Shown here piece after piece: positions 23,061 to 34,025 of a DNA stretch of 64,000 nucleotides. A program made the translations under genes and the position numbers. Below the pieces are notes generated by a model. It saw only the letters and a program-made list of their open reading frames with translations. It was not told where the DNA came from and searched no databases. The stretch's first letter is position 1, and each line of letters begins with the position of its first letter. The stretch comes from Acestrorhynchus altus (Eukaryota > Chordata > Actinopteri > Characiformes > Acestrorhynchidae): positions 13,979,881 through 14,043,880 of the forward strand of contig CM067515.1 in NCBI GenBank assembly GCA_034509495.1, written 5' to 3'.

Positions 23061-23800
23061 CCCCCTTCTCTATAATGTCCCTAAAATTCAAGTCCTCAGT
23101 CTGCTAAACCATCCTCTCAATCTCAGTTTGTTTGCTCAGTCTGCTAAAGCGTTCCCGTCATTTTTAAATTAAATTTGCAAAACATTTAAATAATACTTAC
23201 TTCATCATCTGAGGTATCTGTTTTTTATATGAGCCATCTTTAAACATGTATAGAATTTTTTTTATTATTTTTTTTGCCTGTACACTGTCATATTAAAACA
23301 CTTTGAGTTCTTTCTGATTAAAGGGCATGGCCAATGAAGCAGGATGGGAAAGCAGGCTGAGGGAAATCCCTCAGATTCTTTCTGACTTACAAAATGAATG
23401 TGGTAGGCTACCTCTATCATGCTGAAAACAAAAACACAGATCAAAAGTGAAAGTATCATGCTGGAATTCTACCCAAAAAAATAAAATAAATAAAAAATAA
23501 AATTAACAGCCTTTAATAAGTAGGGAAGCACCTTATGTTCAACCAAATTAAAGTGGCACCTTTTGTGTTGTGTAAAATTCTGTAACCTGTAAAGCTTTAT
23601 TTGTTTCACAGAATTCACATTTTTGTGTTCCCATCAGTGTCGTCATACTGGTCATTTCCTCTAGCGATAAAGACGTCTTGACTGCTGCAGAGCAGGATGT
23701 CCACCTCAAACTACATTTTTTTTTGTCAAAATTGCTTTGAAAAAAAAATTCTGAAAATAAATAACTTGACTGCTGATATAGCCATTAAGGTAGATTCTAA

Positions 23801-24310
23801 TACACTAATTGACAAAAAATAATGCACCAAAAAGAGTTGTTGGTATTGAAAGAAACATTATATCTGTGAGTGTAAAGATATATGCAAGTGATTATTATAT
23901 TAGAGTGAGTGGATACGTTTATTGGGAAAAACTTTACAACTGAAAAGTGGCTCTAGCACCCTGTTGTGCCAGCTCTAGCCTGGATGCAAGATTAGATACA
24001 GTGGCATGGAGCCATACATGTTCCATTTGGCATTCTACAGCACATTTGCCCACAGATGTTGTAGCTGGGCCCGTAGGACCTGCACACTCATAGGTTGCCA
24101 AAGATTGTGTCCCAGCTTGTCCCATAAGTGATAAATCTGGTGACTGGGCAGGCCAAGTATTGGTTGCAGTCTAATGGAGACATTCCTTGGAAACCCTTTC
24201 AGTGTGTGGGTCAGGATTATCCTGAAGCACTTATCACAAGGACTTCGTACTCAAACCTGACAGACTCCAAACGGAAACTGGATTTGTCTCTAAAGACAAT
24301 AAAGTTCAAG
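23801..24310 (-). mobile_element. Tc1-like relic, 3' half
   Basis: The terminus 'tacactaattgacaaaaaat' starts at 23,801. Reading the minus strand from about 24,310 gives decayed transposase: a block like ESVRFEYEVLV, then LWDKLGHNLWQPMSVQVLRA, LQHLWANVPQ and WNMYGSMPLYL. The N-terminal half is missing. The same family ends at 54,159 in the opposite orientation. Confidence 0.75.
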
Positions 24311-24944
24311 TTCATAACAGTCCAGGTTTCTCATAAATGACAAAACTGCAATAATATGCACCTTCTCAAAGTCTGTGAAAATGTCTTTGAAGCATGTTTA
24401 GCAGTTGGTTAGGTACACTACCAAAAAGTAGAGTCTGAGAGTCTTATGCTGTTGGAAACTGGTAAATATAATTTGTTAATTGCACATGAAAAGTTGTATT
24501 CGGGCTTATAGATGATGCACACGTTTATGAGAATTTTCTACCTTTCCTGTATTTTTAAAATTCAGTTTTAATGATGATTTTTTTTTTTACACTCTAGGAC
24601 GTAGCTGATTTTTGTTTGATATTTCAGTGTTTGTGCATTAATGTAGTTGTTTTGGGTTATCATATGGATCTCTCTGATTAATGGGCAGATTTTCCAACCT
24701 GCACGTACAATGAAGTTGTAATATTGTTTCATATACACAACATTCTAATGAGCACGTGCACAAAGCATTATTATAGTGCAGCAGATGAAGCGCATTTACA
24801 CCCTTTTACACCTGCCAAGATCTAGTGTCTAAATGGACCACACCCGTAATTGTTTATATATCTGTCTGAGACATTCCTGCAAATGATACTTTAGCTAATA
24901 GTAGCTAAAATAATCAAGTAGCAGAAACAACTGTAATAGTGTAG

Positions 24945-25290
24945 AACATGGGTTCTCAACTTTTGCATCTCATGGCCCACCTGTTTATAAGAAGAAAGCA
25001 TAATGGCCTACAAGAAAACAAATATTTTTCTTTTGCGTGCAGATGCTGCAGCTGTGTTGTCTATACTGTTAAATTTGCCTTGTGACATTCCTCTTAATTT
25101 ATTTGTGCATTAATTTTATTGCTCATATAATAGTTATAGTTTGAACATTGTTGATCTCTTGATTTTCACTAATACTGAATAATATTTTTCCACATGGACT
25201 TTTTTAAAAATTTAAATTCTCTCTACCAGTCCAGTATGGATTACAGTCTCCCCCTTAGGGCTGAGGGGCTGGGGGACCACTAGAGACTGC
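24945..25290. repeat. Possible hAT-type MITE
   Basis: 'catgggttctcaacttttgc' and 'ctcatggcccacctg' at the left and 'gctgggggaccactagagac' at the right resemble noisy-terminus hAT MITE ends. The pairing is weak. Confidence 0.3.
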
Positions 25291-25919
25291 TTCATGGTGT
25301 TTACCACATAATGTGACAGTTAGTTTAGGCAATTTGTGCAATGATTTATGCATTCATTTTGCATGATGCTTATAAGCTCCCTTTACGAATTAGCCACAGT
25401 AGCTTTGTAGTAACACTGCAAAAAATAGAAGAAACTAACTTCAAACACTAAACATGTTTTGGTAAAACTTTAAATCAGGGATGGGGACAAATCACTTGAA
25501 GTATTCCTTTAGTGCTGTATTTTAAACAGCTCTGTTCCCTCAAAAAGAAATACAGTGCTTTCATTTGAAAAGACAAGTCTTGTGACATCTCTTACTGCCA
25601 TTAATAACACAAGTCAATAACACAAGGTCACATCCCTTATAAGTTACAGACTGTGCTTGTTCTGTAAAAAAAACCCAAAAAACAAAACAAAAACAAAAAC
25701 AAAAAAAACAACACTGTGATCCGGTGCTCAACAGCATCCAGAAATGCAAAGAGGTAATACTTTCTATGCAAGGCTTTTCACTACTTATTTCCTTATGGAG
25801 GTCATGGGACACCTGGGAAATTTTCAGATAAATTTATTTATGCAGAAATAAGCTTTTACAGAAAGCTAAAAGTAAGTATTAAGTATTCAGTAAATTTCTC
25901 ACATTTAAGGCACTGCACT

Positions 25920-26634
25920 GGCTGTGTCCAGAAACATTTGCTACTCCTCATCTCCTCCTCCTCCTTTCCTTCTCCTCCTCTCCTACCCCAGGAGAAGGTG
26001 GAAGACTCGAGGAGAGGACAGGAGCAGGAGGAATGGAGAGAAGGAGCTGTAATTGGGGAAATGGGAAAGCTGATCCCTTTCATATATGATGCTGACTACT
26101 AATGAACTGAGCCAATCACAGCGTTTACTTTCAGCACACACCTAATTCTGCCCGGTCAATCACAGCTGCTGCATAGAACGAGGGCCAGATTTGTCCATTT
26201 AACTGCATTAATTGTGAATTAAACTCATTGCAAAGATACAGCAACAACATAATCTCATTGTCCTTCCTGCAGATGTTGTCATGGCACTCAATGCCACCTT
26301 GTTCTTCTTTTACTTATATTTGAAACTTTTTAATTTAAATAATCAGTTTATTATAATAGTGTAGGTTTGCTCACAGTCTTGTACCAATGCAGTTGCATTA
26401 ATCTGCATAAACAAGCATGCAAGGAGTGATGTCACTCCAAAGCCCTTAACAGACTTCTTGGCTAGGATACTCTTGTGTATCCTCAACTGGAAGCTGCTTC
26501 AAGGGGCATTTTAAGTGGCTTTATTCCTCTCCTTCAGTATTTGGACAGGCAGCAGATCCGAGTCACAAAATCAGTATCTGGGTCACAGAGGAGAGGAGGA
26601 GCAGCAGTAATGTTTGGGGTTTCTGGACACAGCC
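25920..26634. mobile_element. 715-bp element with long terminal inverted repeats
   Basis: 'ggctgtgtccagaaacattt' at 25,920 is repeated as its complement ending at 26,634 ('gggtttctggacacagcc'). The inversion extends about 45 bp into a purine-rich arm (gaggaggag). No transposase is encoded and no clear target-site duplication flanks it, so the superfamily is open. Confidence 0.65.
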
Positions 26635-26739
26635 TTAGTACGATTCTACTGATGGCATTCAGTGATGTAGCCCCAAGGTTTTGGAATGCCATATCCACAT
26701 AGCCATGCAATATCCACGAGACTCACTGGCAGTAAAATA

Positions 26740-27110
26740 GGTCTAAATGTGCAGAGCACATGAAGAGCTCACTGGCTAAAACTGTGACAGTCAAGGAATG
26801 TAACCATTGCTATAAATCAGTTTGTAAAATTTCTGGTCAGCTGATGGTAGGATTTGTGTATGGCGCAAACCCCATGAAGTCAAGGCACTGTGTAGGCTGG
26901 TGGTGGTTCCACACTGGTGTGGGTGTATTTCCATGGATTGGGTCCACTGGCATGGATTGAAAGCGCTGGACCACCTAAACATCATTGATCGGTACATTTC
27001 ACTGCTTGGTGTCCATTTAAAGGCCTTCGTGGACATTCCTGCTACATACATGACACTGTATATCAATAAAGATTAAATGCCCACACAATTTTGGAAATGG
27101 AAGGTCTTAT
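26740..27110 (+). mobile_element. Tc1-like relic, central part
   Basis: 'gtaggctggtggtggttcca' through 'ttccatggattgggtccactgg' and 'gatcggtacatttcactgctt' corresponds to the central DDE region of a Tc1-like transposase, with stops. No termini were recognised. Confidence 0.5.
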
Positions 27111-27820
27111 TTTTCTGTCATCCACTATTATGCCTCGATGAACAATGATAATTCATGGCGCCTTGCCATGAACAAACTGCCCAGTGTTCAGCCTCACATC
27201 CTATATAGATATGGATGTATAAATTCCATCCTCTTAGGTAATGAGACACAATCATTTTACATACTGCTATCATTTGTCTTTTTGGCATATCAGTGTCTGA
27301 TGGTTTACATACGTTTGGCCATAGCATAATATTTTTTCCACTATTAAAAAATGTACAATGAATGAATGTAATGACAAAATAATTGAGATATTTTTAATGC
27401 AATGTTTTGCATTTTACAACAATAAAACAAGAAAATGTAGAGTATGACTTTTAATTTTGCATGTACTGTTGCTACTTATATTACAGTACAAACCCAATAA
27501 AAGGTTTTCTAATGTTTACGTCTATAAGCCCTGTTATGCAATGGGTCATTTTGTAATTTTCTGAGCCGTCTCATGTGACATGCTTAGGTTTGAGCAGTAT
27601 AACGCACAATGTCCTGCATAGTCCAAATTACTAAGAACTAATTCTGTAACTGTTGTGCAGTTATCATATATAACACTTCAAAGCAAAGATGAAATCTGTT
27701 TCTCGTGTTAGCACAGTCTCTATAATCATTAATTATTCCTTTTTGTTTTAAACAGAGATGAAAAGCTACTGAATATGTGAACAGAAATCCCCTCATTTTC
27801 CATGTTAGATAAGGACAGGT

Positions 27821-27919
27821 TCAAGCTTTGCATTTGTCATCTGTCTCTGTTGATGTCTTCTCCTCCCTTCTTCCGAATCGTTGACTTAGTTCAGTCGTTA
27901 AGACAGAACAACAAGATTT
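27821..27919 (-). CDS. Glutamate receptor last exon, cytoplasmic tail
   Basis: After TTTCTCTTAG the exon reads KSCCSVLTTELSQRFGRREE followed by KTSTETDDKCKA and TGA. It joins the donor CAG|GTGGGT at 28,239/28,238. The KSCC-x(3)-L/F tail resembles the C terminus recalled for kainate-binding proteins, so this splice is preferred over read-through of the previous exon into VGSDLNWLEI and a stop at 28,206. Confidence 0.85.
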   Translation of the reverse strand, partial: KSCCSVLTTELSQRFGRREEKTSTETDDKCKA

Positions 27920-29722
27920 CTAAGAGAAAGACATTTGCAAGAAAAGTCAGATTACAAATTTTAACCCATTCAACCTAATGGGAAACTGTAGCCCAGTATA
28001 AAGCATTTTTACTACTAAGCCCTGTCTATCCTAATGGCATAACCTTTCATATAGAGCAAAAATAAATTTCATTATCATTAACAATGCAGTCTAAGTGTAG
28101 GTATTTAAATGAAACCATAATTTCTCATTTGGTTGAATGGAATTTTTGTCTACTTTAGTAGCTTTTAAATGACGCATTTCTGTAAAGACCAATTTTAGAT
28201 TATTATTAGATTTCCAACCAGTTCAGATCACTACCCACCTGCTGTGCGTTAGCAATGCTTCGTGATTTGGCAGCCAGCTCCATGAGAGCCATAGCGACTC
28301 CCAGGCTCAGGCCAAGTGCCAGCAGCAGGAAGACACCCTTCAGGTTGCTAGCCTTCAGGGGAGAGGCCTGGGTGTTTTCTGCTACACAGCTGCTGGCCCA
28401 CCACTTGCTGCGGAAGTAATCAAGCTCCCCAGACTCACTCAGCTGGAGGATGGCCACACTCAAGTTTTTCATCATGGGAAAGCCTAAGGCAATGAAATGA
28501 ACAGTTAGGAGATGCCAACCAAAAGCCATTGGACATGCTATAAACTGTTGATTTCAATGGTCAAATTCCACTGATGCCACATAAATACTTGTGCCGTTAT
28601 ACAGTGCATCCAGAAAGTATTCACAGCACTTCATTTTTTTGCACATTTTGTTCTTACAGCTTTATTTCAAAATGGAATTAAATTTATTTTCCCCTTCAGA
28701 ATTCTACACACAATACCCTGATGATGTGAGAATGATAAAGTGAGAAAAGTAAGTTTAAAAAAATAGAACACAAAATGTTCACATACATAAGTATTGACAG
28801 CCTTTGCCATGACATTCAAAACTGAGCTCAAGCACATCTTGTTTCCACTGAACATCCTCCAAATGTTTCTACAGCTTGACTGGAGTAAAACTGTGGTAAA
28901 TTCAATTGACTGGACCTGATTTGGAAAGGCACAAACCTGTTTATATAAGATCCCAGAGTAGACAGTGTATGTCAGAGCACAAACCAAGCCATGAGGTCTA
29001 AGGAATTGTCTGTAGACCTCAGAGACAAGATCTGGAGAAGGGTACAGAAAAATTCTCCTGCATTGAATGTCCCAGTGAGCACAGTGGCCTCTATCAACCG
29101 TAAAAGGAAGAAGTTTGGAACTACCAGGACTCTTCCTGAAGCTGGCTGCCTGGCCAAACTGAGTAATCATGGTAGAAGGGCCTTAGTCAGGCAAAGGTGA
29201 CCAAGAACCTAATGGTCACTCTGACAGAGCTCCAGTGTTGCTCTGTGGAGAGAGGAGAACCTTCCAGAAGAACAACCATTTCTGCAGCATCCCACCAATC
29301 AGGCTTGTATGGTAGAGTGGCCAGACAGAAGCCACTCCTCAGTAAAAGGCACATGACAGCCTGTCTGAAGGACTCTCAGACCACGAGAGATAAAATGTTC
29401 TGGTCTGATGGTCTGAAGATTTCAGTCTTTGGCCTCAATGCCAAGCGTCATGTCTGGAGGAAACCAGGCACTGTTCATTGCCTAGCCAATACCATTGCTA
29501 CCGTGAAGCATGGTGGTGGCAGCAGGAACTGGGAGACTAGTCAGGGTTGAGATGACTGCAGAGAGACATTCTTGATGATAACCTGCTCCAGAAAGCTCTG
29601 AATCTCAGACTGGGGTGTAAATTTAAAGACAGCTTGTGTAAATGGGGTAGTGAGGCAAAGCTCTTCATATCCCAAAAAAGATAGGGGGCACGTGTGTTCA
29701 CTGCCCCCTATTGTGCGAATTC

Positions 29723-29757
<35 letters not shown>

Positions 29758-32700
29758 TGTGTGTGTGTCTCACTGTGTGTGGATGAGTTAAATGCAGACA
29801 AATCCCCCTGCAAATTCCATGAATTCAGCCCATTTTTTTAGCACATCTGCCAATTTTATGCAGCCTAAAAGGGAATTGCAGTGAATCAGATTTATGGCCA
29901 TGAAAACACCCCATTTGACTGGTAAGATCAGATTTCAGGCAGTATAGGGTGTGTAATTTGTGTGAAGATTTGAACACAGTACCTGTGTCTGAATACTGTC
30001 AAATATTATGTGGTCAATGTTTTAGCTAGTCGTTAAATAATGGCATATAAATCAGATTTGTCCATGTGTAACTTGAAATCTGAACACTCAGTCTAAAAAT
30101 CACAATAAAGAAACAAACTGATTTTGCCCCGCAGTGTGTAAAAAGTTGAGTCAGTACTGTCAGTTGATTAGCACTGGAGCATGCTGGCAAGTGTTTAAGC
30201 TCATTTATTACATTTGTTAATAAAGACTCAGCAGAGTTCCTCAATCATGCCCCTGCCCATCGGGAGCCGGAGTACAAGAGAGCAAATTTGGCCTCTCTGG
30301 GTGTGTAGAAAATGGGCATAATACTATTGGCAGAATGATGACACAGCTTCAGTGGTACATTTAAGCATGACAATGTCTACAGGTTTATACAGTATCCTTC
30401 AAGGTCAGTAAAAGCCATGGAACACTGGAAACTGTGTTGTTGTTGACAATACCTACTGTTGCCATCTCAGCTTGGCCTGCACATACATACCTATAGGAGC
30501 TGCAATGCTGTAGCCTCTCATACCGATGACCTCAGGACAGCGCATTAAGTTGCAGTAGCGTGCAACAACCAGATCCAGAGACACAGACTCCCCTATGAAT
30601 GCGTAATTCCCCTCCTGAGCTCTACGGACACCTTCTTCCATGGATTGCGCATAGCTCTGCTGCCTCTCCATGTTCTCATAGATACGCCGATAGGTGGGAT
30701 TGATGGAATTCTGCATGGACAACATGACAAGGATTGTCATAACCAGCGTAAGCATCATCATCGGAATCAATAACAAAACAAGCCCAAAAGAAGATAAACT
30801 GTCCCAAAACTTCTGACAGGCAGTGCAGGTAACATGTCATGGCTTCCTGTGATGTTTATACATGGGATGTATAGATTTTGCATTTGACAAAAGTGAATGA
30901 TAGCACTGCCCTCTTTCACTATATGCAGGGCTGGGCTGGCAAATTCAGCCCTGGATTTATTATAGTTTGGCTCCTTGTGGTCGATTTAGTCCCTTTTGTT
31001 CGGTTCTGTTTTGTTGATCTGGTGGGTATGTGTTGGGAGTAGGGGTTCTCTTTTGATTTGTTTCATTTCGTCAACCAGTGGGGAGGGTCGAAAAAAATAA
31101 AAATAAAATTCTTCTGATGGCCACTTCATCCCTATAAAAACTGTTCTGTCACACTGGCTATGACAGAAATTAATCCCTATTTACATTTCAAGGCCCTAAT
31201 GAATGTCTGAATCCTAAAATGGAATTCAATGCACTACAATTTAGTGAAAAATTTAGCTCATTATATATATATATATATATATATATAAACACTCCAGAAA
31301 AAGAAAATAATAATAATTTTGGGGACATTATTTCATCAGAAGTCACAGTGTCATGGCATTCAGTATTGGAGTAAAATACACAATACCTGGCAGACAGAAA
31401 CTACCTCTGGTAACGTCTCATGAAAATAACAGTGTGAATATTTGTTTTGCAGCAAAAGTTTTGATTTAAAATTTTTACAACGCACTATATATTGCACATC
31501 CTACAATGTGATTATTGATGCTGATTAATGATGCTGAACCAATATAATGTGCAGCCCAACTCAAAACCCCCACTTGTGTCAAAATAACAAATCAGGACTG
31601 AGTCGACCTTAACGGCACATTAAACAAAAAAGTTCTGATAAATTGAAATTTGGAAAATAGTAATGTGAATTATATTTGTAGTGGTACATAAACCCACAAA
31701 AATGCTAGAAATGTTTGTCACAGAGAAAAAAATTCAAAAAGAAAAATGTTTGGGTAACTCTGTGATGACACACCACCATGTTATATCAATAAGAGTCATT
31801 GGGTAAGACTTTATAGTGCATTTAGTTAAAGCCATAAAAATCAATAAGATGTCAGTTCAACTCTTTCTGAAAAAATATCTAATAACATTGTTTCTCACAC
31901 ACGTCCAGGCCAAGTCTTACCTTGAAGAAAGTGAGGGAGGAAGAGTGTTTTATTGTACCATACTGAATAATGTCTTGGTTGGCTAGATCTTCAAAGCTCT
32001 TGATTGACAGTTGCTTGCTGTCTGAATGGAGCCAAAAACTGAGGTTGGCGAAGTAACAGGCCAGAACCATTAAGGAAAACAGCCACCAGATGGCAGTAAC
32101 CACCCGTCCTGACAAGGCCTTGGGATGGGGGCCTGCACCTGTATGATGGGAAAGACATGACAAAGAGCCATCTTCTTCACTGTCTGCCAAAGGTTAATCA
32201 CTACATGCTACCATTTAGAAGTTCGGAATCACATGAACAATTTTTGTTATTTTACATTCCAGTTGACCTTTCGAAACCCAGATTTACCTATTATAGAAAC
32301 ACCACACCTCATTCAATGTAACACAGTACAGACATGATGTACATATAACAAACTACAAAACGTAATCTGTGTTACTTTCTTCATTGTGTGATTAATTATC
32401 ATTGAGAAGCTCAGAAAATAGCTACAATTCCAGTTGAATAAAATCCCAGGTTAGATGCCCAAGCAGCCTTGCAGTGCATGTTCACTGCTCGGTCCACATA
32501 TACATGCTTGACCTGCGTACAGACTCTGACTGATCAGTGACAGAGGGCGAGGTTAATGATGTCACTGACCCAGATATTGGGTTAGCGAGGACAATGAGAA
32601 GGGAGGGGCTTCTTTGCTCACACAGTGTTCAAATTTCAGAAGGGACATTCCGGTTGTTTTTTAAATTTTATTTGGACTATAAGAACATATTATTATAAAT

Positions 32701-33454
32701 ATCCATGTCAACCTAATCATTATGAATAACACATAGACGGTATTGCATTTTCAGCTCAAAAACACAGTGGATGATCAATTTCCAAAAGGATTTCTGATAT
32801 GTAAAGTGTATTTTAAGCCTTATAAGTAAAAAACTGCACATTTTATTTATCAATACACAGTAAAATTACCAAATATTTAGATCCAGTTCATCTCAAATGA
32901 AGGCATATTTAAGTAGTGTAGGATATCCTGAAAATAACTATGTCTGCTATGTGTGACTGTCTCCTATAAATACCTTTCAAATTCTTTTGGGCAAATAAAA
33001 GTATGTCAAACTATGAAAACATCACAGATATTTGACCAAGGGTTATGCAAATGCACAAAGTATGTAGAAGTTTATTAATAATAAATGAGACATACACTAA
33101 TACTGACATTGCTGTACATGAACTAGTGGGCTACCAACTAAATTAAGCCTACATCTAGGGTCCCAGAGCAGCGTTAAAGAGAAATTTGAACTACTCATTG
33201 ATGGCAGGCATTTTTTAAGCTCCATTACTCCAGAAACACTGATTCTGAATGAAGATTCCAAACTTTAAAACAGTAGAACATTTGTCATAAACATGTGCAT
33301 GTGGTTGGAAATTGTGTGTGCTACCTTGCAGAGTTATAGCCCCAACAGTGTACCAGAAGCTGTGTGATAGTGTGAATTGATTTTCTTCAGCTTGGGTTTG
33401 GTCCCATTCAGATGGGCTAATCCTTCATAAAAGACACAGATACACAGACACACA

Positions 33455-33548
<94 letters not shown>

Positions 33549-33965
33549 AAATCAATTTCAGGCTTTATTTGAGCCAACCTATTATCCCCTATATCTTAAG
33601 CAATCTCTCTGTCTTTCTTTTTCTGATTATAATCTCTATTCAGTATTCAGGCTATATATAAATAAGAGCCAAAAGTGAGTGTGTCTCACCGTGCCACCAG
33701 ATAGATACAGAAGGAGGTTAGTAGATAAGCCACCAGGATGCCCATCCACATTTCAGTGGAGAAGAGGTTCAAAAAGCTGAGATACTGATAGTCGTCAGAC
33801 GCAATGTCGTTTCTCATGACAAAACTAAGGCCTGTCTGCATGAAAGGTTTGGTCAGGTCCACGGCTGCTTCCCGAACAGCTGTGAGGGTGAGGGAGGCCA
33901 CAGCCAAGTCAGCTTCCTAATGGGAACACACACACACACCCACACACACACACACACACACACAC

Positions 33966-34025
<60 letters not shown>

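Larger units (their letters stand above)
23061..27820. other. Intergenic region between dpp9 and the glutamate-receptor gene
   Basis: No host coding exon was found here. It contains A/T runs, a Tc1-family 3' end at 23,801, a hAT-like fragment near 24,945, a 715-bp inverted-repeat element at 25,920-26,634 and another Tc1 relic near 26,740. Several minus-strand AATAAA/ATTAAA hexamers (for example about 27,450-27,455) could end the receptor mRNA, but none stands out. Confidence 0.6.

Noticed and set aside
28206..28238. Read-through of the receptor M4 exon into VGSDLNWLEI and a stop
   Set aside because: A good donor at 28,239 joins in phase to an exon encoding the family-like KSCCSVL tail at 27,919; the read-through tail has no family resemblance.
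33334..33555. Cys-Val repeat ORFs over CA arrays (also near 33,853-34,097, 6,472 and 63,230)
   Set aside because: Dinucleotide repeats are open in several frames; only the overlapping splice-defined exons are coding.
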